Virus record (IMG/VR): IMGVR_UViG_3300042349_000702
Coordinates: 1-31,500 of that record
Length of the DNA: 31,500 bases
DNA from: a virus
Direction: 5' to 3' (one strand)
A program made the position numbers and the translations under genes. The stretch's first letter is position 1, and each line of letters starts with the position of its first letter. Of the stretch, positions 15,063 to 21,185 are shown one piece after another. The notes below the pieces were generated by a model. It was given only the letters and a program-made list of their open reading frames with translations, did not search any database and was not told the origin of the DNA.

Positions 15063-17015
15063 ATGACTTTACGACTCAACGGATCAGCCTCTGGCTATAC
15101 CGAACTCGAGGCCGCACCTGTAGCCGGTAATAATAAAATAACCTTTCCGGCCAGTTCTGGTTCATCCGGTCAGATTCTTAAAAACAGCAACGGAGTATTG
15201 GACTGGTCGCAGATACGGGAAAATGCGGATGGTTCGATATCGCTGGTAGCCGGCACCGCAGCGGCACCGAGTCTGTCGTTTACGGGTGATTTAAATACTG
15301 GCATTTATTCCCCCGGCGCAGACCAAGTAGCCATCAGCACTGGTGGGTCTGGCAGGTTGTTTGTTGATGCAAGTGGGAATATTGGGATTGGAGTTTCAAG
15401 CCCTCAAGAAATTATTCACGCCAGTGGCAATATTCGCCTTGTTAATGGCGCCGGATTTGCATCTGCCAATTCTCTTATCAGTAAAATTGGTTCTTTTGCT
15501 GGTTCTGCAAACCAATTTGACGTTGTTCAAATTGGCTTTTTAACTGGTTCATTTAGCGACCAGGGGCAGATTACGTTTAGTACTAATAATAGTTCAGGTA
15601 TTGCCGAGCGTATGCGAATTACGCAGGCAGGGCTCGTGGGCATAGGGACTAGTTCGCCTAGTTATAAACTTGATGTTCAAGGAGGTGTTATTAGTGCTGG
15701 AAATGGCACAATTTACGGAGGAATTGGTTATTCAACTCGTCCAGAAATCGGTTCGCTTTCAAACCATGATTGTGGGTTTATGACAAACAGCACCACAAGA
15801 ATGCTGCTGGATACGTCAGGCCGTTTAGGGATTGGCACTACGAGCCTTAACGCCAAGCTAGTAGTATCAACCAACAATGAAAATTTTGAGTTTAGTCCAG
15901 CAACTACCACCTTCAACGGAGGGGTATTAGAGTATCTAAATCGAAACACAAATACTACAAGACCTGATCTTAATTATTATCTAGGAAGCACAACAGGCGG
16001 CTCACATAAGTTCTGGACAGATGGTACCGAACGCGCCCGCATCGACAGCTCCGGCAGGCTTCTAGTGGGCACGTCTGATGGGTCTGGCGGTGTAAGCAAA
16101 CTGGTAGTTCAAGGTGCATCAAACGGTTCTGCTGTTGGTGTTGCGCAGATCTCTTACAACGGATTGGCTTCTGCAGGGTTGGGAGCTGGGACTGACATTG
16201 GTTATTTGCGTTTTACTGACCAAAGCAGTAACTCAGGTGTATTCGCCCAGATAACAGCTACCGCCGATGCGACCAGTGGGGCAAATGACTACCCAGGTAG
16301 GCTGGTGTTCTCCACTACTGCGGATGGGGCGAGTTCTCCGACGGAGCGGATGAGGATTACAAGTGATGGAACTGTATTTATTGGAAAAACTGTAAATGAT
16401 TTTACTACTGAAGGTGTTCAAATACGCCAAGGCAATGCAACAACAGCTTTTGTTACTGGCGGGGGCACGGTAGTTACTTTTTCTAGAACGACTAACGACG
16501 GTACAATTGTTTCACTCCGTCAAGATGGCATTGAAGAAGGTACTATTTCTGTTTCTGGCACAACCGTTTCTTACAACGGCGCTCACTTAAGCCGCTGGTC
16601 TCAACTTCCTTCTGGTGCTGAGCGCACTGAAATCCTGCGTGGCACTGTTCTCTCCAACATTGACGAGATGTGCGAATGGGGCGAAGAGGACAATGAACAG
16701 CTCAACCGAATGAAGGTGAGCGACGTTGAAGGTGATAAGAACGTGTCCGGTGTGTTCCAGGCTTGGGACGATGACGACGACACCTACACCAACGACTTCT
16801 ACTGCGCAATGACGGGTGACTTCATTATCCGGATCGCTCAGGGCGTCACTGTCGAGCGGGGTGATCTGCTCATGTCCGCAGGTGATGGTACCGCCAAACC
16901 CCAAGACGACGACATCATCCGCAGTAAAACCATCGCCAAAGTCACCAGCACCAACGTGAGCTGCACCTATGGCGACGGCAGCTACTGCGTGCCTTGTGTA
17001 CTTATGGCTTGTTAA
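15063..17015 (+). CDS. Tail fibre with C-terminal G2-like processing domain
   Basis: A 650-residue fibre with its own promoter motif at 15019. The shaft uses the same modules as the two preceding fibres ('GIYSPGADQVAIS', 'ARIDSSGRLLVGTS', 'LVFSTTADGASSPTERMRI'). From about residue 505 a distinct domain begins: 'GAHLSRWSQLPSG', 'ILRGTVLSNIDEMCEW', 'VSGVFQAWDDDDD', 'MTGDFIIRIAQGVTVERGDLLMSAGDGTA', 'SKTIAKVTS', ending 'YCVPCVLMAC'. I associate this pattern with the autoproteolytic G2-type domain of phage appendage proteins, common at cyanophage fibre ends. The exact family and cleavage residues are not certain from sequence alone. It is presumably a self-processing or folding domain. Confidence 0.85.
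   Translation: MTLRLNGSASGYTELEAAPVAGNNKITFPASSGSSGQILKNSNGVLDWSQIRENADGSISLVAGTAAAPSLSFTGDLNTGIYSPGADQVAISTGGSGRLFVDASGNIGIGVSSPQEIIHASGNIRLVNGAGFASANSLISKIGSFAGSANQFDVVQIGFLTGSFSDQGQITFSTNNSSGIAERMRITQAGLVGIGTSSPSYKLDVQGGVISAGNGTIYGGIGYSTRPEIGSLSNHDCGFMTNSTTRMLLDTSGRLGIGTTSLNAKLVVSTNNENFEFSPATTTFNGGVLEYLNRNTNTTRPDLNYYLGSTTGGSHKFWTDGTERARIDSSGRLLVGTSDGSGGVSKLVVQGASNGSAVGVAQISYNGLASAGLGAGTDIGYLRFTDQSSNSGVFAQITATADATSGANDYPGRLVFSTTADGASSPTERMRITSDGTVFIGKTVNDFTTEGVQIRQGNATTAFVTGGGTVVTFSRTTNDGTIVSLRQDGIEEGTISVSGTTVSYNGAHLSRWSQLPSGAERTEILRGTVLSNIDEMCEWGEEDNEQLNRMKVSDVEGDKNVSGVFQAWDDDDDTYTNDFYCAMTGDFIIRIAQGVTVERGDLLMSAGDGTAKPQDDDIIRSKTIAKVTSTNVSCTYGDGSYCVPCVLMAC
15279..15391 (+). repeat. Fibre shaft module R1, copy 4
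   Basis: Same module near the N-terminus of the 650-residue fibre. Confidence 0.8.
16029..16077 (+). repeat. Fibre module R2, copy 5
   Basis: Copy in the 650-residue fibre; nearly identical to copy 2. Confidence 0.8.
16302..16358 (+). repeat. Fibre module R3, copy 3
   Basis: Copy in the 650-residue fibre; differs from copy 1 at one visible base. Confidence 0.8.
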
Positions 17016-17046
17016 CTAATCTTTTCTGTCGTTTTGCTAAAATTCC

Positions 17047-17063
17047 GTTGATAGCTACTATAG
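17047..17063 (+). promoter_or_regulatory. Late promoter motif variant for gene at 17082
   Basis: GTTGATAGCTACTATAG followed by GG; one mismatch in the core and a 4-base spacer, 18 bases before the ATG. The TATAGGG end looks like the initiation segment of T7-family promoters. Confidence 0.6.
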
Positions 17064-17081
17064 GGTACTCCCATTATTGTT

Positions 17082-17399
17082 ATGTCTGACATCCAATTCA
17101 CCTGGTCCATCGCTAATCTAGAACGACACACTGCCGATGGCATTGTATACACAGCGCATTACCAAGTTTCCGCCACCGACAACGTCTACAGTTCCGGCGC
17201 CTATGGTTCTATCGGCCTCGAAGCCCCGGCAGAAGGAGATACCGTCATCCCGTACTCCGAACTTACCTCCGATATCGTAATCGGCTGGGTAAAAGAAAAG
17301 CTAGGCGGTGCGGAAAAAATCGATGAGATTCACGCCGCTCTGGAACAGCAAATCCTAGAGCAGCGTCAACCTACCAAAGCCTCAGGCGTACCGTGGTGA
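17082..17399 (+). CDS. Small conserved cyanophage protein (DUF7936-like)
   Basis: A 105-residue protein preceded by a motif variant ending CTATAGGG 18 bases upstream. The sequence 'FTWSIANLERHTADGIVYTAHYQVSA', 'SGAYGSIGLE', 'IPYSELTSDIVIGWVKEKLGG' and the 'ALEQQILEQRQP...ASGVPW' ending fits a small protein widespread in cyanophages near tail genes, which I recall as DUF7936. Its role is not known; a minor virion or tail-associated function is inferred from position. It is a single-gene unit, converging with the minus-strand gene whose stop is 5 bases away. Confidence 0.8.
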   Translation: MSDIQFTWSIANLERHTADGIVYTAHYQVSATDNVYSSGAYGSIGLEAPAEGDTVIPYSELTSDIVIGWVKEKLGGAEKIDEIHAALEQQILEQRQPTKASGVPW

Positions 17400-17403
17400 T
17401 AAG

Positions 17404-17694
17404 TTAAACCGTCAATTTCTTAACCGTTTCCACCATCCGCTCAAGAAATACGGGCGGAATTTTTTTATCCATGTCAGCGCGGGCTACATCTGGATCATCC
17501 GGCCAACCGGATGAAACATAACCCACAAACTCCTTCAGTTCGTCGATACTGATCAGGCTGCCAGGCAACAGATTCCATATCGTTGGCGTCTTAACCAGAA
17601 CATCGCCGTTCGGCAAAATGACGCAATCGCCCACTTCGCAGTCGGTGGGAATTTTGTCCGTACTGTTGCGAAGAATGTAAATGGAGGGGGACAT
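17404..17694 (-). CDS. Small hypothetical protein in a minus-strand island
   Basis: A 96-residue protein from the ATG at 17694. A longer in-frame version from 17742 would run through the terminator hairpin, so it is rejected. The sequence MSPSIYILRNSTDKIP continues with a compact beta-rich part ('EVGDCVILPNGDVLVKT') and ends in a helix 'PPVFLERMVETVKKLTV'. It is oriented against all surrounding genes, 5 bases from the end of the convergent plus-strand gene. The late motif is absent upstream. Transcription would require read-through of the terminator at 17704-17731 or a promoter I cannot see. Family not recognised. Confidence 0.65.
   Translation of the reverse strand: MSPSIYILRNSTDKIPTDCEVGDCVILPNGDVLVKTPTIWNLLPGSLISIDELKEFVGYVSSGWPDDPDVARADMDKKIPPVFLERMVETVKKLTV
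17436..17467 (+). terminator. Possible intrinsic terminator for gene at 17082
   Basis: A 5-bp stem (TCCGC 17436-17440 with GCGGA 17454-17458, 13-base loop) is followed by seven T in a row on the plus strand. It lies within the antisense end of the convergent minus-strand gene, where it could stop plus-strand transcripts. The stem is short, so this is tentative. Confidence 0.35.
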
Positions 17695-17703
17695 AGCAAA
17701 GGG

Positions 17704-17731
17704 AGAAAATAAACGGGCGGTTTCCCGCCCG
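17704..17731 (-). terminator. Intrinsic terminator on the minus strand
   Basis: A perfect 7-bp GC stem (CGGGCGG with CCGCCCG, plus-strand 17714-17720 and 17725-17731) with a GAAA loop is followed on the minus strand by TTTATTTTCT. It sits 8 bases after the stop of the 55-residue gene and 10 bases before the start of the 96-residue gene, so it would end most transcripts between them. Confidence 0.75.
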
Positions 17732-17738
17732 CGTGCGA

Positions 17739-17906
17739 TCAAAACTCAGAGCTAGGTGCTTCCTCCAGCTCATCGCCGCTATCTGCGAACAAACCGTCAA
17801 GCGCTTGTTCAAGCTGCGCGACCATACTATTAACTAGGTGCTGATTTCGCGACGCTTTCGCATCAGCATAGGCGTCGATCAGTGTTGCGAGATCCTTTTT
17901 ATTCAT
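17739..17906 (-). CDS. 55-residue hypothetical protein, minus strand
   Basis: A short gene with ATG at 17906 and TGA at 17739-17741. The product starts MNKKDLATLIDAYADAKASR and is predicted to be a short helical hairpin (helices near residues 3-20 and 23-42) with a very acidic tail, DSGDELEEAPSSEF. Acidic small helical proteins of this size in phages are often host-interacting, but nothing identifies a target here. It is followed directly by an intrinsic terminator and preceded by a possible extended -10 promoter. A real gene is supported by the clean ORF between those two signals. Confidence 0.6.
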   Translation of the reverse strand: MNKKDLATLIDAYADAKASRNQHLVNSMVAQLEQALDGLFADSGDELEEAPSSEF

Positions 17907-17954
17907 AAGAAAGGGGGGGTAGGTAAAGTAAAGCGGTCATTTCCGACCACTGTT

Positions 17955-17960
17955 ATCATA
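17955..17960 (-). promoter_or_regulatory. Candidate extended -10 promoter for the minus-strand island
   Basis: On the minus strand TGCTATGAT fits an extended -10 element (TGnTATAAT). It would start transcription about 40 bases before the ATG at 17906. No good -35 hexamer is visible at the usual distance. It is the only promoter-like signal upstream of the two minus-strand genes, which lack the GTTGAAAGC motif. Confidence 0.35.
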
Positions 17961-17972
17961 GCACAGAAACCC

Positions 17973-17988
17973 GTTGAAAGCACAGTAG
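17973..17988 (+). promoter_or_regulatory. Late promoter motif for gene at 18007
   Basis: GTTGAAAGCACAGTAG, 18 bases before the GTG start. It lies in the gap upstream of the minus-strand island and close to the candidate minus-strand promoter at 17955. Confidence 0.72.
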
Positions 17989-18006
17989 TAGAGTTAATTC
18001 GTTTCC

Positions 18007-18315
18007 GTGGCTCAAGACATTCAAAACTTCGATATTTCGAAGACCTTTAGAAACGTCGTTCTTACAACCGTTACCGGTCAACCCGATACCGACGGAGTAC
18101 CGACCACTTTCTTACCCCTCCGACGAACTGGCAACCTTGCTCTCCGTAACCAGGGCCGACTCCAGGACGGATTTGGATCCGAGATTCCTCTCGTCCTCGC
18201 CCGTAACGTCATCGAGGTGGAGTCAGACCCTGAAACCGCGTACTCCCCAATCCGCCGGGCCGACGCAGTCGGCATGCACGCCGCGCAGTTTATTAACACC
18301 GCAATCTGGAGCTAA
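18007..18315 (+). CDS. Small hypothetical virion-region protein, GTG start
   Basis: A 102-residue protein starting at GTG 18007, 18 bases after a promoter motif; no usable ATG lies near the start. The sequence 'AQDIQNFDISKTFRNVVLTTVTG', 'FLPLRRTGNLALRNQGRL' and 'ADAVGMHAAQFINTAIWS' has no transmembrane or signal segment. It leads a three-gene cluster with short gaps (9 bases and 1 base). Function unknown; a small virion-associated protein is inferred from neighbours. Confidence 0.75.
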   Translation: MAQDIQNFDISKTFRNVVLTTVTGQPDTDGVPTTFLPLRRTGNLALRNQGRLQDGFGSEIPLVLARNVIEVESDPETAYSPIRRADAVGMHAAQFINTAIWS

Positions 18316-18324
18316 TTCCCCGTT

Positions 18325-18720
18325 ATGTTACTCCCTTCCAACGTATCCACCAATAAATTCGCGTCACCGACAAGCGTCGAGGGTGCAGAAGCCGGCAGGC
18401 TGATTACCGTGCCTACAACCACCGGCACGCCAGAAGATTACCAGAAGGTATTTGTGCTAGTTACCTCGCTACTGTTGTGTAACAAAACTACCACTAACCT
18501 GGCCGTATCAGCCAAAATCATCAACGGTATCACCAGCGCCTACATTCTCAACAATCTTAATCTACCCCCTAACACCTCCTACGATGTTATCAACGGCAAC
18601 AAGTTCACGTTGAAAGAAGGTGATCAACTGTTTGTTTGGCATGGTAGTACAGCTTCTAACGCCCTAGACACCGTACTTTCCTACACCCTGCACCGTCCCC
18701 TAACCACCTACGATATCTGA
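18325..18720 (+). CDS. Small phage structural protein (cyanophage type)
   Basis: A 131-residue beta-rich protein. The stretch 'YILNNLNLPPNTSYDVINGNKFTL' with 'EGDQLFVWHGSTASNALDTVLSYTL' resembles small structural proteins found among cyanophage tail and neck genes, where hydrophobic strands alternate with 'LPPNTSY' and 'KEGDQL' turns. This resemblance is from memory of the family and gives no precise role. It is co-transcribed with the genes on either side. A GTTGAAAG sequence at 18609 inside the gene is coding chance (see rejected items). Confidence 0.7.
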   Translation: MLLPSNVSTNKFASPTSVEGAEAGRLITVPTTTGTPEDYQKVFVLVTSLLLCNKTTTNLAVSAKIINGITSAYILNNLNLPPNTSYDVINGNKFTLKEGDQLFVWHGSTASNALDTVLSYTLHRPLTTYDI

Positions 18721-18721
18721 C

Positions 18722-18904
18722 ATGCTTGAAAATATTTACCGTGTCGACGGCAAATACCCCGACCCATATCAAATCGAGCAAGAGTTAAACTCACTACAAA
18801 ATGACCCGGTACGAGAGAAAGAACTTAAGCAGTCGTTATCCGAATTAGCGGATTCTGGCCTCAGTTCCCATCCACTCCTCGGCCGGTTTTTCGTTGAAAG
18901 CTAA
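18722..18904 (+). CDS. 60-residue hypothetical protein ending in promoter-encoded VES
   Basis: A small helical, charged protein (MLENIYRVDGKYPDPYQIEQ and onward) starting 1 base after the preceding stop. It has a helix-rich middle, 'DPVREKELKQSLSELADSGL'. The last codons GTT GAA AGC TAA are the promoter motif of the tailspike gene downstream, so the C-terminal Val-Glu-Ser is dictated by that site. The size recalls the small gap-filling genes common in cyanophage late regions. No family recognised. Confidence 0.65.
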   Translation: MLENIYRVDGKYPDPYQIEQELNSLQNDPVREKELKQSLSELADSGLSSHPLLGRFFVES

Positions 18905-18909
18905 AGTAG
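18893..18909 (+). promoter_or_regulatory. Late promoter motif for tailspike gene at 18922
   Basis: GTTGAAAGCTAAAGTAG with a 4-base spacer, 12 bases before the ATG. The first 12 bases are the last three codons and the TAA stop of the preceding gene. Confidence 0.72.
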
Positions 18910-18921
18910 AGGATATTTCGC

Positions 18922-21180
18922 ATGCGGTACATACCGGAGAGGTCAGGGGACGTTGTAGTCCAGGTTCCAGAAGATCGGAACGCGTACGTTAATGTACGAA
19001 ATCTCGGGGCGACTGGACGAGGTGATCTAGAATTTACTGGAACAATAACAGATATTAGCGATAACATAGTTACTATTTCAAGCATTGATGACGGAGAAGG
19101 TAACTCGTTATTTCAGTACCAGGACGTGCTGAAGTCTGGCACGGGTCTGCAGGTATTTTCATACGACTCCCCAACTGTTGCCGACACCCCTATTCTCTCC
19201 GTATCAGCCCACACCTCCGTCGGTGTTGATTTCTCAAATTCACCTGGCACTAACTTCAACCTAGCCCCGTTAACTTATTACGTCTTCGGATTCGATCCAC
19301 AAAACGGTCGCTTGCCGTTCTTTCGATCGACTGTAAATGTCGGTACTAAAGTCCTGAATCCGGACCTTTGGGGAACCGAGCAATACGTTCAACTCACTTT
19401 CTCCCGAACCACCCAGTACGCATTGCCAGTCATCTACCGAGTCTGGGGCAACCGAGTAGATTTTCTCGGCGTTATCGGAAATAACAAAGTCGGCTACCCG
19501 GGTTCGGGGAATAACGTCTTTCGCGACCTCGGTCTACTTGAAATTCCAGGGTGGGAGTCCGACCCCGTCCTCCCCTCTTACCTGTCCAACGTATTCTCCG
19601 TTGCCGGATCTGAGGTAACACAAGTCCGGAGAGTGCGAGGTCGGGAGCGGTTACGGATCATCCCGAATCCACTAGGCTCTTTGCCCAGCTACATTCAATG
19701 TACCGGGATTTCTATCGGTAGTCAACTTGCCGCCGGCCACACTGCTCGCTTCGTCATCGACGACACCGAATCCGTCCGTAACGCACTGTCTCTCGCTGCG
19801 TCCGGCTCAATCAAAGAGGTGTTTTTCCCAGCCGGAATTTACAATATCTCCGATACGTCGTTTGTTAATACGTCACAGTCTGATTTCTCCAACCTTTCAC
19901 TTCGAGGCATTGGTGACGGTTCGGTCATTAGGCGTCTTGCGTGCACGTTAAGTAATCCGACAACCCCTGGCGTTTTAAACTTTACCGGTGAATCAGTATC
20001 ACCAAGAGTTTCTGGCATCCGTATCCGTTCAATTGCGATCGACGGTAACCGAAGCGAATCGTTTTCTCAGGTATCACCGATCACGTCGGAAGTAGGACTA
20101 CAAATTAAATACGGGGATAACATCATCATTAACGACTGCACGGTGGCCGAATGCGGTGGAGGCGGAATCGCACTATACGGCACACGTGGCGCGGCTATTA
20201 CCAACAACACGGTACAGTTTACCGGCCGCGCCTACGAACAAACCGTATCACCACTACTAATCGATACAAGCGAAAACATCGTCGCGCAAGGCAATCGTTT
20301 AGAATTCGCAACCACCGGACCCAGAGTTGTCAGTACCGAGTACAGCACAATTAACGGTAACATTATTCGGTCGTGTGGGGATGCCGGACTGAAACTTGAA
20401 AACTCGTTCCAATGGAACGCGCAGGGTAACCTGGCCTACAGCGACAATGACTCCGTCATCCGTTCCATCGATACCTACAACAACGAATACAGCAAAGCAG
20501 CAATTGAGGTTCGTCAAGGTATTGCTCTTGACCCTGTGTACATGACTGTAACGTTGGGTGGCGAGTCTGTCGGTATTGTCAAGAACTCGATAAACGCGGA
20601 CATTTTCGCGTTAAATGCAGCAGGCATTAAAACTACTCCCGCCATCGGATCTTTCCGGGTACTCGAAACCGCCGCACAACTCGAGGCTGGTATTTTTTCC
20701 CTGACTCTTCCCGGCACCACAACCGCAACGGTAGGTGGTAAAACCATACCTGCGACAAACACGCTAACTAACGTTAGTGGGTACATGTACGAGGTCACCT
20801 CGACCGTGTTGATTGGTAATGGATCTCGAGGATTTTCACCACTATCTATCTGCAGCGCGACAATCGGTGGTAACCCATACATCGCTATCGCTCTGCGAAA
20901 CCCTAGTGATCTGTTAAGTTTCCAAATATATTCGGCTACCAGCACCGAAAACGATAAGATCCGAATCTCCGGCTTCAGCAACTCTGGTCTTAATGCTTGG
21001 GATCAAACCTCTGCGTACACCGTAGTCGGTATCGATTCCGATACTAATTCCCTCCTTCTAAATCCTATCTCCGGCCTCTCACTGTCATCTACCCCTGTCG
21101 AATTCCTGGGCGGCTCATTGTTTATCGTTCGCTCTAACTACTTCGTCGCTGACGGCAACCTAATCGCCCACTCCTTTTGA
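18922..21180 (+). CDS. Tailspike-like protein with parallel beta-helix domain
   Basis: A 752-residue protein. Residues about 280-520 have the features of a right-handed parallel beta-helix of the pectate-lyase type: an entry 'IKEVFFPAGIYNISD', 'LSLRGIGDGSVIRR', 'VSGIRIRSIAIDGNRS', then coil repeats 'QIKYGDNIIINDCTVAECGGGGIALYG', 'ITNNTVQFTGR' and 'STINGNIIRSCGDAGLKLENS'. Such domains in tailspikes bind and often cut surface polysaccharide. No catalytic residues can be assigned with confidence. The N-terminal 270 residues are beta-rich and may attach to the virion; the C-terminal 200 may trimerise or bind. It is led by a motif 12 bases upstream, the shortest spacing in the window. Confidence 0.8.
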   Translation: MRYIPERSGDVVVQVPEDRNAYVNVRNLGATGRGDLEFTGTITDISDNIVTISSIDDGEGNSLFQYQDVLKSGTGLQVFSYDSPTVADTPILSVSAHTSVGVDFSNSPGTNFNLAPLTYYVFGFDPQNGRLPFFRSTVNVGTKVLNPDLWGTEQYVQLTFSRTTQYALPVIYRVWGNRVDFLGVIGNNKVGYPGSGNNVFRDLGLLEIPGWESDPVLPSYLSNVFSVAGSEVTQVRRVRGRERLRIIPNPLGSLPSYIQCTGISIGSQLAAGHTARFVIDDTESVRNALSLAASGSIKEVFFPAGIYNISDTSFVNTSQSDFSNLSLRGIGDGSVIRRLACTLSNPTTPGVLNFTGESVSPRVSGIRIRSIAIDGNRSESFSQVSPITSEVGLQIKYGDNIIINDCTVAECGGGGIALYGTRGAAITNNTVQFTGRAYEQTVSPLLIDTSENIVAQGNRLEFATTGPRVVSTEYSTINGNIIRSCGDAGLKLENSFQWNAQGNLAYSDNDSVIRSIDTYNNEYSKAAIEVRQGIALDPVYMTVTLGGESVGIVKNSINADIFALNAAGIKTTPAIGSFRVLETAAQLEAGIFSLTLPGTTTATVGGKTIPATNTLTNVSGYMYEVTSTVLIGNGSRGFSPLSICSATIGGNPYIAIALRNPSDLLSFQIYSATSTENDKIRISGFSNSGLNAWDQTSAYTVVGIDSDTNSLLLNPISGLSLSSTPVEFLGGSLFIVRSNYFVADGNLIAHSF

Positions 21181-21185
21181 TCCCC

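Noticed and set aside
9661-17015. Diversity-generating retroelement using the repeated fibre modules as template and variable repeats
   Set aside because: No reverse transcriptase gene and no adenine-specific substitution pattern among the copies; differences are scattered.
18609-18616. GTTGAAAG inside the 18325 gene
   Set aside because: It is followed by AAGG rather than C N3 RTAG; no gene starts within 100 bases.
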